This document shows, piece after piece, positions 26,293 through 34,684 of a stretch of DNA of 64,000 bases (position 1 is its first letter; every line of letters begins with the position of its first letter). The notes beneath the pieces were generated by a model. It ran no database searches, was not told the DNA's origin, and saw nothing but the letters and a program-made list of their open reading frames with translations. The position numbers and the translations under genes are program-made. This stretch comes from Gammaproteobacteria bacterium HGW-Gammaproteobacteria-1. GTDB taxonomy: Bacteria; Pseudomonadota; Gammaproteobacteria; Thiohalomonadales; Thiohalomonadaceae. The DNA lies in NCBI GenBank assembly GCA_002840095.1, contig PGZL01000006.1:201241-265240 (forward strand), read 5' to 3'.

Positions 26293-27834
26293 TCAATGCC
26301 TCTTAGGCTCTTCCAATTCCCGTAGCTGAGATCGCCGTTGCGCAAGTTGCGCCTCCAAAGCGCTGCGGTTGGGGGCTGTCCTGGGTGCTGCGTGCACCAA
26401 CCGCTCAAGCGCGCGGATTTCGCCACGCAGTGTGCTGATCCGCACCGTGCTGTCCGCAGGCACATGGCTACCAGGGGGCAGCGGCGGTTGTACCGGACAG
26501 AACTCGCCGGATTTCACCGTCCCGCACAGCTTTGCGGTGTAGCCGACGATGTTGCGTACGGGATCGGATTTGTTGCGCAGGCGCTGGGCAAGCGCATTCA
26601 CCACGTCCTGGTGGTCTTCAGGACGCTCCGGGAGGTGGTCTTTCAGGGCTCGCAGCACCAGCCGCTTGAGGTTGTCGCTGAAGTCTGGGGGCCAGTGGAG
26701 TAGGGGCACGGCATCACAGGCCACGGGGTTGCCCGTAGTAGTGGTTTTTTCTTGAATACAAAGATCACTACTACTACTACAGGGGCCACCGGCTTCAAGT
26801 TTCGGTGGGTTTTCTGCCTTCTGGAGGTGTTTTGGGCTGAAAATTGAACGGGTTCTTCTGGATTCCACCTTCCCTGATGTCGTTTCAAGGATGGCCGCAG
26901 TGTCGCCACCGCTAGCAACCCCCACTTCTGCACCTGAATCCTGAGTCTTGCTGTCGGCCAAAGGAGTGCCAACAGTGTTGTCACGCTCCGCTCCCGCACA
27001 GGAATCCTGAGTTATGTTGTCGGCTATTGGGGTTATTACAGTGTAATAACTCCCCGATTCCGGCCCGGTTTCAAATTTTGAAGTCGGTTCCAGTTCACCA
27101 GTTTCAAATTTTGAAACCGGCTCTGGCCCCCTGGTTTCAAGATTTGAAACTGGTTCCGCCGACTTCAAATCTTGAAGCCGGCTCTTGCGCTCCGTTATCA
27201 CGCCAGCAAAGAAGCGTCCGGCTCCCGCCTTGGCGGACTGAATGGCTTCCATGCGCTGGGCTATGGGATCTACGGGTTCCAGCGGGTCGTGGCCACGGTG
27301 AATGTCATCGTCGATGGCGGCCAGTACGGCATGGGCTACGCGCCGGGCAATGCGGTCAAAGTGCCCGGTAGCCGCCTGCTCCAACAGCGCCATGTACCCC
27401 GCATCCAGTTGCGTCACTTGCGCCAGTGAGGCCGGCTCCGAGTGCAGCGCGTGCACCGCACCTCGGAATCGTCCCTGGGCGTCACGCACTTGCCTGCACT
27501 GGCTGATCCAGCGCGTCATGCGCAGGATGGCGCGGTCGCGCACGATCGTTGTCGTGGATTTCCCCAGCTCCCGTGCGGTCATTTCGATGCTTGGGAGCGG
27601 CGTGACCCCGTAGGGTTGGGAGCGTGCTTCCTGGAGCAGGTACAGCATGTGCACTTTGGTGCTGTCGGGCAGGATAGGGTCCCTGATCAGAATGGCGGGG
27701 TAGGCGTCGTGCCATACCCCGGTAAACAGAACGCTGTCCTGCGGCTCGCCGGTGGACGCGCCGCTCAACAGTCGTTGAGCGGCCATTTCCACCAGCGAGC
27801 CGACCGAGTTGGCGTCAGGTGTCTGAACCGTCAT
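26293..27834 (-). CDS. STY4528-family ICE/pathogenicity-island replication protein
   Basis: MTVQTPDANSVGSLVEMAAQRLLSGASTGEPQDSVLFTGVWHDAYPAILIRDPILPDSTKVHMLYLLQEARSQPYG N-terminus; synteny with DUF2857 and ParB. Confidence 0.85.
   Translation of the reverse strand: MTVQTPDANSVGSLVEMAAQRLLSGASTGEPQDSVLFTGVWHDAYPAILIRDPILPDSTKVHMLYLLQEARSQPYGVTPLPSIEMTARELGKSTTTIVRDRAILRMTRWISQCRQVRDAQGRFRGAVHALHSEPASLAQVTQLDAGYMALLEQAATGHFDRIARRVAHAVLAAIDDDIHRGHDPLEPVDPIAQRMEAIQSAKAGAGRFFAGVITERKSRLQDLKSAEPVSNLETRGPEPVSKFETGELEPTSKFETGPESGSYYTVITPIADNITQDSCAGAERDNTVGTPLADSKTQDSGAEVGVASGGDTAAILETTSGKVESRRTRSIFSPKHLQKAENPPKLEAGGPCSSSSDLCIQEKTTTTGNPVACDAVPLLHWPPDFSDNLKRLVLRALKDHLPERPEDHQDVVNALAQRLRNKSDPVRNIVGYTAKLCGTVKSGEFCPVQPPLPPGSHVPADSTVRISTLRGEIRALERLVHAAPRTAPNRSALEAQLAQRRSQLRELEEPKRH
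27070..27176. repeat. Four iteron-like dyads inside the replication gene
   Basis: TTCAAATTTTGAA (27070, 27103), TTCAAGATTTGAA (27136), TTCAAATCTTGAA (27164); spacing 33/33/28 bp. Confidence 0.75.
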
Positions 27835-27836
27835 GA

Positions 27837-28457
27837 TCAGGTCCGGAGGCCTACGACGTGGGCGCTGGCTTCGGCGCCGTCAGACCATGGCACGGTTGCC
27901 ACTTCATCGTTGTCCGCGCCACACCATCGCTGGGTGACACGCCAGATCAGCCGAAGAGGCAGGCCAGTTTCTTCGGCGAGTTCACGCCAAACCGCAGGGG
28001 TCGCAAGGTTTGGCTCAAGTCGCAGTTTCTCCCAAGCGAGCCACACTGCCCGGGCTTCATCTTCGGTCGGCTCTGGAGGGCGGCCGACACCGGGCGGCGC
28101 GCCCAGGACCCGCCGCGCGAAGGTGTATTCCTTCACTCCCATTCCGAACAGCGCCTGCATCATGTCGGAGGGCGCATCCAGTTGGATGAACTTCATACGC
28201 AGTTGCTGGAGCTCAGCCTCACGATGGATTTGCCCAACCACAGTCCAGAAGGCCTCTCGATCCAGCTCGACCCGTAGGACGTGACCGGAGAGCTTGCGCT
28301 CAAGGTTGGTCAGCTCGGAAATGGTGATGCCCTTCAGGGCTTCCGCTTCGTTTGGTCCGATCCCCATGTCGCGCAGCGCCGACCAGTCGCCTTCACTCAT
28401 GCAGGACGCTGCGTATCGCAGCACGGCGTGCGTCAGCTCGAATTCCTTTTTTGCCAT
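27837..28457 (-). CDS. DUF2857-domain ICE protein
   Basis: MAKKEFELTHAVLRYAASCMSEGDWSALRDMGIGPNEAEALKGITISELTNL. Confidence 0.85.
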   Translation of the reverse strand: MAKKEFELTHAVLRYAASCMSEGDWSALRDMGIGPNEAEALKGITISELTNLERKLSGHVLRVELDREAFWTVVGQIHREAELQQLRMKFIQLDAPSDMMQALFGMGVKEYTFARRVLGAPPGVGRPPEPTEDEARAVWLAWEKLRLEPNLATPAVWRELAEETGLPLRLIWRVTQRWCGADNDEVATVPWSDGAEASAHVVGLRT

Positions 28458-28460
28458 GGC

Positions 28461-30116
28461 TCACCCCCACACCTTGCCGTTGGCGGCCTTATGGATGGCT
28501 CGATACACGCCAACCAGCTCCACGAACATGTCCCACGCCCAGTCGTGCATCTTCGGCCACAACAGAGGTCCGAAGCCGGGGAGGGTGGCCATTGGGATAA
28601 GATCCCAAACGACGGGGGCGCGTTCGTCTTCGATGAAGGCGTGCCACTGGAAGAATTCCCAGTTGCCGGCGTGTTGGATGGCCTCGTCAAACGGGGTATC
28701 GCGCCATTCCTGTGGCAGGTGAATGCCGGCGCGTGACTCGTCCGCAAACTGCTCGGATATCTGAGCCAGTGTCCACCACAGGTAGACCAGATGCCGGACG
28801 TGCTCGTCAGAGACAGAGATGAGGTTGTCGGATGGCATGAGGGATGTCGGTCCAACCAGATATCCGACGCCGTCGGGGATGGGATGAATGATTTGGTCGC
28901 CCATCCGCGCGAGCACGGCGATATCCCTGGCCAGCTTGGCAGCGCGCTCGCGCAGGACCGGCAAGTCTTCGGCCGGGACGGCAGTGGGAGGCTGACGCCC
29001 CGAGGTAGGAGCCCTGCCCGGGGTTTCTTTTTCCTCAGACTCACCGCGGTGCTCCTTCCGCCCGGCGATTTTCTGGGGCGGCTCGGGTTCTGCGTTGCCT
29101 GCAGGTTTGCCGGAAGTTTGGGTTGGTGCTGCTGGCGATGGTCTGGTTCCCGCCGTGTCAGGGTGCCCCGGTGTGGCAGGTTCCTGTGCATGCTTTTGCG
29201 GCTGTTCGTCCCCGTCCCTGTGCGCGGCCGTTGGTCCCTCAGACAGGGCGCGGCCGTCCAGGGCTGCCCCCATCAGCAGGCTGGCACGCTGCACGTCGAT
29301 GTCCGCGGTGACTGAGAGTTCGGTTTCCAGGTCTCGGCGAATCGCGTCGAGGTCCAGATGCTCCGCGTCATAGCGGGAAAGGACTTCGACAAACACCGAC
29401 TGAGCCATGTCGTCGGCGCCCAGATCAAGTGATTTCCAGCATTGTCCGAAGGACCGATCAAGGGTCTTGATGCGTTCGATCTGAGGGCGGCCCATGCCGG
29501 TTTTCAGGGCGGTAGGGATCGCCTGATGGAGCACGTCGACTGCGTAGTCAAACCACGCAATCAGTGGTTGGCTGATGCTATAACCCTTCTGCTTGAGGAG
29601 AGCAGCCAACCTATTTGATGAAAGACGCTCGCCTGCCTCTTCTTCCAATAGCCGCTTCAACTCCCTGATAGCCAGCGCCCGATCAATAAAAACCAAGTCG
29701 CCCCGCAGGTCGTTCTCTTTGAGGTGCCCGAGGAGGGCGTCGGATTCGCGGGTCCAGGGCTGGAACAGGCAGTGAATACGCTGGAAGCGCTCTCCGCCGG
29801 TTTCGGCGAAGAGTTCTTTCAGAGCCCGCAGGCGGGTGTTGCCACCCTTGAATACCATGTATTGCGGCGCACCCGGGCGCCGGGTGATGGTCAGCGGCTG
29901 GTCCATCTCGCCGGATGCGATCGATGCTTTGATCTCCTGGTATTTGTCGTTAGGCGACCGGCGCGGATTGCGGTCGTAGTAGTCGATATGATCAATTTCG
30001 ACGATCATCGGCGTCGCCGTGATCGGGTCCTGGGGCGCGATCTCGCGCTGTTGGCCGAAATGCGGCTGCGTGAGCATTTCCACCAGCTGGGCGTCAGTGG
30101 GGCGTCGCTTGCTCAT
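28461..30116 (-). CDS. ICE ParB-family protein (TIGR03764/PFGI-1 class)
   Basis: MSKRRPTDAQLVEMLTQPHFG...DHIDYYDRNPRRSPNDKYQEIKASIASGEMDQPLTITRRPGAPQYMVFKGGNTRLRALKEL. Confidence 0.9.
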   Translation of the reverse strand: MSKRRPTDAQLVEMLTQPHFGQQREIAPQDPITATPMIVEIDHIDYYDRNPRRSPNDKYQEIKASIASGEMDQPLTITRRPGAPQYMVFKGGNTRLRALKELFAETGGERFQRIHCLFQPWTRESDALLGHLKENDLRGDLVFIDRALAIRELKRLLEEEAGERLSSNRLAALLKQKGYSISQPLIAWFDYAVDVLHQAIPTALKTGMGRPQIERIKTLDRSFGQCWKSLDLGADDMAQSVFVEVLSRYDAEHLDLDAIRRDLETELSVTADIDVQRASLLMGAALDGRALSEGPTAAHRDGDEQPQKHAQEPATPGHPDTAGTRPSPAAPTQTSGKPAGNAEPEPPQKIAGRKEHRGESEEKETPGRAPTSGRQPPTAVPAEDLPVLRERAAKLARDIAVLARMGDQIIHPIPDGVGYLVGPTSLMPSDNLISVSDEHVRHLVYLWWTLAQISEQFADESRAGIHLPQEWRDTPFDEAIQHAGNWEFFQWHAFIEDERAPVVWDLIPMATLPGFGPLLWPKMHDWAWDMFVELVGVYRAIHKAANGKVWG

Positions 30117-30721
30117 GACCGCACCTCCGCAAATTGCGTTAGAATCCCTTGCTGTGAGCATGGAATAAGGAGGTGTTTATGGCTCTCGTACCTTGTCGCG
30201 AATGCGGAAGAAGCATCAGTCATACCGCCAGGGAGTGTCCTGGATGCGGTAAGCTGATGCCGAGTCTGAGAAAGCGGCAGCAATACATTCTCATCCGGTA
30301 CGTGATACCTATCACGATCGCCGCCATCCTGATTGCCTATGGCTGGTTTGTACTTCTGCCTGAGTTTTTGGCCGAGTTGAAGCACTAAATCGACAAGTAT
30401 GTGGATATCGGCCTCTAGCGTGCGCCGACGCCAGAAGTACCGTTGCGCAAGGTTTGGCGGACTGATGTGAAAACGAATCTGGCCACGGAAAAACATACCC
30501 CGTACAACCCAGTAATAGGTGAGCCGCCGTTTTTCGTTGGCGATATCTTCTTCCAGCAAAACATCAAGCGATGCCGCGACCTCCAGTGGCGCAACGAAGT
30601 AGACGTAAGGGGGGGCGCCGCTCCAGCGGTGTCCCTCACAGGAAGCGACGGTCCAGAAAACTCCGGTGGCGTTCATGGCATCCACCAAGGGGCGGATGCC
30701 AGGTTCGATAACTGGATTCAT
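30113..30721 (-). CDS. Hypothetical ICE protein (C-terminal part overlapped by an opposite-strand gene; true end uncertain)
   Basis: MNPVIEPGIRPLVDAMNATGVFWTVASCEGHRWSGAPPYVYFVAP... Confidence 0.55.
   Translation of the reverse strand: MNPVIEPGIRPLVDAMNATGVFWTVASCEGHRWSGAPPYVYFVAPLEVAASLDVLLEEDIANEKRRLTYYWVVRGMFFRGQIRFHISPPNLAQRYFWRRRTLEADIHILVDLVLQLGQKLRQKYKPAIGNQDGGDRDRYHVPDENVLLPLSQTRHQLTASRTLPGGMTDASSAFATRYESHKHLLIPCSQQGILTQFAEVRS
30179..30388 (+). CDS. Zinc-ribbon membrane protein
   Basis: AAGGAGGTGTTT-ATG RBS; PCRECGRSISHTARECPGCG and C-terminal TM. Confidence 0.7.
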   Translation: MALVPCRECGRSISHTARECPGCGKLMPSLRKRQQYILIRYVIPITIAAILIAYGWFVLLPEFLAELKH

Positions 30722-31032
30722 TTCCGCACCCCCATACGTCTTGCCCAGGACTCGATTTCCACAGCCGTTGGGCGGCGGCGCTGGCGCTGAACATCTACCA
30801 CTTCGGCGTTGCAGCGCTTTGCACGGGTTTCCGCGCCCAGGGCTATCTGTGCTGCCTCGTCATAGTCACAGGCGACAACGGTGAGCTTGTGGCACATGAT
30901 TTCGCCGTCTTCCGGCCAACACACTTCCACCCTGAAAAGAGCGGGGGGCTGGTCGCAAGGGATCATTATCGGGGTCTCGCCCCCGAACAGGTCCGGATGA
31001 AGCGGACCGGGAATGAAGTCGAGGTTTTGCAT
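30718..31032 (-). CDS. Hypothetical ICE protein
   Basis: ORF MQNLDFIPGPLHPDLFGGETPIMIPCDQPPALFRVEVCWPEDGEIMCHKLTVVACDYDEAA. Confidence 0.65.
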   Translation of the reverse strand: MQNLDFIPGPLHPDLFGGETPIMIPCDQPPALFRVEVCWPEDGEIMCHKLTVVACDYDEAAQIALGAETRAKRCNAEVVDVQRQRRRPTAVEIESWARRMGVRK

Positions 31033-31033
31033 G

Positions 31034-31849
31034 TCACACCTCCCCGAGATCAGTGGGGAGATCGACGTGCGGGAGCAGCTCATGCACAAGGCTGGTCATG
31101 GTCTCCAGCGCGCAAGCCGTCGAGCCCCGGCGCTGCCGTTCCCAGCGGTGCACCGGAACGCGGGCGGTGGCAGCCTCGCGGTAGGCGACCGTACCGGGGA
31201 CCATTGTTTCGAGGATCGAGATTGCGCCGCGGGAATCGGCGAATGTGGCCTTGCGGAGGCTGTCCGCCACCCGGCGCGCGTCCACGGTGTGGTCCATCCG
31301 GTAGATGATTCCGTACAAATGCCCGAGCGGAGCGCCCAGGAATTGCATGGGGCGCAACCGATCCAGCATTCCGAGTGTGCCGCGGGCGAACTCCCGGGCT
31401 GACAGGATTTCGGGAGGGATGGGGGAGAGCAACAAATCGGCGGCCAGGACGCCCACGTCCTGAAGGGGGCCGACGGCGCCTTGGGTATCGATCAGCACGA
31501 TGTCGTAGCCGGTCAGCCCCTTGAGGGCATGCTTCATCCGGACACGGCCGTCGGGGGTATGGAGCACCCAGTTTTCCAGGCTCCCGTCCGGGTCGTCGGA
31601 AATGACGATATCCAGGTTGGTGACAGCGGTCCGGCTGATGGTGCCCTCTACGGACCCGCCGGTGACGAGGTGGTGGAGGCCTTCGGGAGCCCGGGCCTCA
31701 ATGGGGTAATACGAGCTCAGGGTGGGTTGGATATCCGCATCCACCAGCAACACACGGTTGCCGGCGTCTGCTAGTATCCCGCCCAGGTTTGCGGTCAAGG
31801 TCGTTTTTCCGACCCCACCTTTGGTAGAACAAACAGTTACGACGATCAT
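31034..31849 (-). CDS. ParA/Soj-family ATPase
   Basis: MIVVTVCSTKGGVGKTTLTANLGGILADAGNRVLLVDADIQPTLS. Confidence 0.95.
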   Translation of the reverse strand: MIVVTVCSTKGGVGKTTLTANLGGILADAGNRVLLVDADIQPTLSSYYPIEARAPEGLHHLVTGGSVEGTISRTAVTNLDIVISDDPDGSLENWVLHTPDGRVRMKHALKGLTGYDIVLIDTQGAVGPLQDVGVLAADLLLSPIPPEILSAREFARGTLGMLDRLRPMQFLGAPLGHLYGIIYRMDHTVDARRVADSLRKATFADSRGAISILETMVPGTVAYREAATARVPVHRWERQRRGSTACALETMTSLVHELLPHVDLPTDLGEV

Positions 31850-31912
31850 GACACCCTCCTCTTGGCTTGAGGGAGGGTGTTTCAGTGGGGTGGAAGGCCT
31901 GTTAGGTCGGGT

Positions 31913-31961
31913 CGGATTGAAAATCCGCGTGTCGACGGTTCGATTCCGCCCCTGGCCACCA
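31913..31961 (+). other. 3' fragment of tRNA-Phe(GAA), putative ICE attachment site
   Basis: CGGATTGAAAATCCGCGTGTCGACGGTTCGATTCCGCCCCTGGCCACCA: anticodon loop TTGAAAA, T-loop TTCGATT and CCA end; no D-arm or 5' acceptor strand upstream. Confidence 0.82.
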
Positions 31962-32316
31962 TTTTCCCCTTTCCCGCCCGCTTGCTGCGCATCCGCGCAG
32001 CGGATTCCCATGTTGCGGCCGATTTTCTCTCCACTATCCCCATGGCCGATCCCGCAGATCGGCGCCGTGCGTTCATCCGGCTGCGCCGTCGCAGGTAAAA
32101 AGGGGGCGCGGCGGGCGCCATGCTGAATTTGCGCACCCGAACACCAATGGTGATGCATCTTCGCTTGCTTACCCAGGGTGCTAAGGCTATTTTGTAACAG
32201 CCGGTCGCCTCGTGATCCCCAATGAAGTGACCGACGGATTCGCAAGGATGTAATGGATTATTAACGCGAAGTGGCTGCCCGGCAGCCATGCTCCGGATGG
32301 ACAGGAAGGTAGTTCC

Positions 32317-33000
32317 ATGATTGACGAAATGGATCGTCAAGTGACTGCATGGATAGCGTCCGCGCTGGATGGCGTGGAGGTGCGTCTGGCTGCGCCGGCG
32401 CAGATGGCACAGGACAAGTGCATCGATCTCTATCTGCTCGACCTCCTGCCGGCTGCCCCCACCGCGCAGGGAAACGCCAAACTCTTTCAGCTTTCCCTGC
32501 GTTACCTCATTACCGCCTGGGCCGAGACGCCGGAAGAGTCCCATCGGCTGTTGGGCGAACTGCTGTTCCGTGCCGCCGAACACCCCGAGTACGACGTCGA
32601 ACTGGCCCCGCTCTCCCCCTCTGCCTGGGCCGCCCTTGGCAGCGCCCCGCGGCCGAGCTTCCTGCTGCGCGTGCCGTTGCGCCGCGAGCGCAAGCTGCCG
32701 CAGGCAAAACTCATCCGTGAACCGATGGTGCTGCGTGAAAGCACGTCGATGGCGCTGCGCGGCATGGTGGTCGGCCCCAACGACATCCCCATCGCCGGCG
32801 CCCGGGTCGAAATCACCGGCCTGCAGCGCGCCACCTACACCGACCACAAAGGTTGTTTCCTGTTTTCCGCCGTTCCGGCGGAGCCGTCGCGCAAGCGGCT
32901 GCGCATCAAGGCCAAAGGCCGCGAGATGGCGGTATTGGCTGAGCAGGGCGTGAACGCGCCCGAACCCCTAGTAATACACGTCGACATTGCGGAGGTCTGA
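32317..33000 (+). CDS. DUF4255-domain protein (eCIS tail-terminator-like, Afp16-like) with C-terminal carboxypeptidase-regulatory-like domain
   Basis: IDLYLLDLLPAAPTAQGNAKLFQLSLRYLITAWAETPEESHRLLGELLFRAAEHPEY; IAGARVEITGLQRATYTDHKGCFLFSAVP. Confidence 0.85.
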   Translation: MIDEMDRQVTAWIASALDGVEVRLAAPAQMAQDKCIDLYLLDLLPAAPTAQGNAKLFQLSLRYLITAWAETPEESHRLLGELLFRAAEHPEYDVELAPLSPSAWAALGSAPRPSFLLRVPLRRERKLPQAKLIREPMVLRESTSMALRGMVVGPNDIPIAGARVEITGLQRATYTDHKGCFLFSAVPAEPSRKRLRIKAKGREMAVLAEQGVNAPEPLVIHVDIAEV

Positions 33001-33001
33001 C

Positions 33002-34222
33002 ATGCCTGAATATCTAGCGCCAGGGATTTATGTGGAAGAGGTGCGCGGCGGCGCGCGTCCCATCGAGATGGTAGGAACACGCACGGCAGCATTTCTTGGC
33101 GTGGCTCCGGATGCGGGACAGTGGGTCAATGTCGCCAAGCCTTGCAACAACCCAAGCGAATTCGATCGTTTGTTCAACCCCGACGGCAAGGATTCCACCG
33201 CCCTGTCACGCGCGGTATACGGCTTTTTCGCCAACGGCGGCGGCCGCTGTTACGTGGTCAATATCGGTGATGGCGGTTCCGTTGCCGGTGATCCGCGCAA
33301 GCGTACCGGTGTGCATGCGCTGGCTGCCATCGATGAAATTGCCATTGTTGCGGCGCCCGGCTACACCGATGCCGCGTCCTACGAGGCCCTGCTCGCCCAC
33401 TGTGAGTCGTGCAGCGACCGCTTTGCCATCCTCGATGCACCGGAGGCCGCCAAGGACAACCCGGACGCGCTGAAGGAAGTGGGAACGGTGGCCGCCGGCG
33501 GTGGCGACGGCGGTGACGGCGGCGATGGCGGTGACACCGGAACACGTCGGCGCAAGCCTGCGGCCGGCATGCGCCCCCGCACCAGCAATTACGGCGCCTT
33601 CTATTTCCCCTGGATCGTCATTGCCGACGGCGGCGCCCAGGTGGTGCAACCGCCCAGCGGGCATCTGGCCGGCGTATATGCGCGGGTCGATGCGGAACGC
33701 GGCGTGCACAAGGCGCCGGCCAACGAACCGATCCGCGGCGCCATCGGCCTTACCTACCAGGTGACGCAGGACGAGCAGGGCAATCTCAACAGCGCAGGGG
33801 TCAACTGCATCCGCTTCTTCTCCTCCAGCGGTATCCGTATCTGGGGGGCGCGCACCCTCGACGACGCTGCCAGCGAATACCGCTATATCCCGGTGCGGCG
33901 CCTGATGCTGGCACTGCGGGAGTCGATCCAGGACGGGACGCGCTGGGTGGTGTTCGAGCCCAACGACGAAGGTACCTGGAACACCGTGGCGGGCGATGTG
34001 CGTGCCTTCCTGATGCGTCAGTGGCGGGCCGGCGCGCTGATGGGTGCCACGCCGGAGCAGGCATTTTTCGTTAAATGCGATGCGGAAACCAATCCGCAGG
34101 ACGTAATCGACGCAGGCCAGCTGGTGACCGTGATCGGCGTTGCGCCGGTCAAGCCCGCGGAGTTTGTGATCTTCCGTATTTCGCAGTGGAGCGGCGAAGC
34201 CGCTGCAACGGCGACCGCCTAA
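33002..34222 (+). CDS. Contractile tail sheath protein
   Basis: MPEYLAPGIYVEEVRGGARPIEMVGTRTAAFLGVAP; C-terminal sheath domain NDEGTWNTVAGDVRAFLMRQWRAGALMGATPEQAFFVKCDAETN. Confidence 0.96.
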   Translation: MPEYLAPGIYVEEVRGGARPIEMVGTRTAAFLGVAPDAGQWVNVAKPCNNPSEFDRLFNPDGKDSTALSRAVYGFFANGGGRCYVVNIGDGGSVAGDPRKRTGVHALAAIDEIAIVAAPGYTDAASYEALLAHCESCSDRFAILDAPEAAKDNPDALKEVGTVAAGGGDGGDGGDGGDTGTRRRKPAAGMRPRTSNYGAFYFPWIVIADGGAQVVQPPSGHLAGVYARVDAERGVHKAPANEPIRGAIGLTYQVTQDEQGNLNSAGVNCIRFFSSSGIRIWGARTLDDAASEYRYIPVRRLMLALRESIQDGTRWVVFEPNDEGTWNTVAGDVRAFLMRQWRAGALMGATPEQAFFVKCDAETNPQDVIDAGQLVTVIGVAPVKPAEFVIFRISQWSGEAAATATA

Positions 34223-34243
34223 CGCTCGGGAGGAGTGAGGACT

Positions 34244-34684
34244 ATGCCGCAACAAGAGAATGAAATTTTCCGCAACTACAACTTCGTGCTGAAGATACAG
34301 GGCCAGGACGCCGCCTACTTCACCGAAGTCAGTGGCCTATCCATCGATGTCGAAGCCATAGAGTACCGCGAAGGCGGTGCGGCACCGGCGGTGCGCAAGC
34401 TGCCCGGCCGGGTGAAATATGGCGACGTGACCCTGCGCTGGGGATTGACGCAGAACCATGAACTGACCGACTGGTTGAAGAACGTGGCGCAGGGCATCGT
34501 CGAACCGCGCGACATTCATATCGTGCTGAAGAAGCCCAGCGGAGTTGAGGAAGCCACGCGCTGGGTGCTGCACGGTGCCTGGCCGTGCAGCTGGCGCGGC
34601 GCACCGTTGTCGGCCATGGGTAACGACGTGGCGATCGAAACCATGGTGCTGACCCACGAGGGTCTGGAGCGCGGCGCTGCATGA
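34244..34684 (+). CDS. Phage tail tube protein (gp19/Hcp-like)
   Basis: NYNFVLKIQGQDAAYFTEVSGLSIDVEAIEYREGG...VKYGDVTLRWGLTQNHELTDW. Confidence 0.95.
   Translation: MPQQENEIFRNYNFVLKIQGQDAAYFTEVSGLSIDVEAIEYREGGAAPAVRKLPGRVKYGDVTLRWGLTQNHELTDWLKNVAQGIVEPRDIHIVLKKPSGVEEATRWVLHGAWPCSWRGAPLSAMGNDVAIETMVLTHEGLERGAA

Noticed and set aside
1-31961. Retron, DGR or CRISPR-Cas type defence cargo in the ICE
   Set aside because: No reverse transcriptase, Cas or recognisable abortive-infection protein was found in this part of the element; the cargo lies mostly outside the window.
31882-32847. Minus-strand ORF ...VARGGIEPSTRGFSIRPDLTGLPPH and the N-terminal extension of the ParA ORF (...GGQGRNRTVDTRIFNPTRPNRPSTP)
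   Set aside because: These peptides are translations of the tRNA fragment at 31913-31961 and antisense of the DUF4255 gene, a common spurious-ORF signature.
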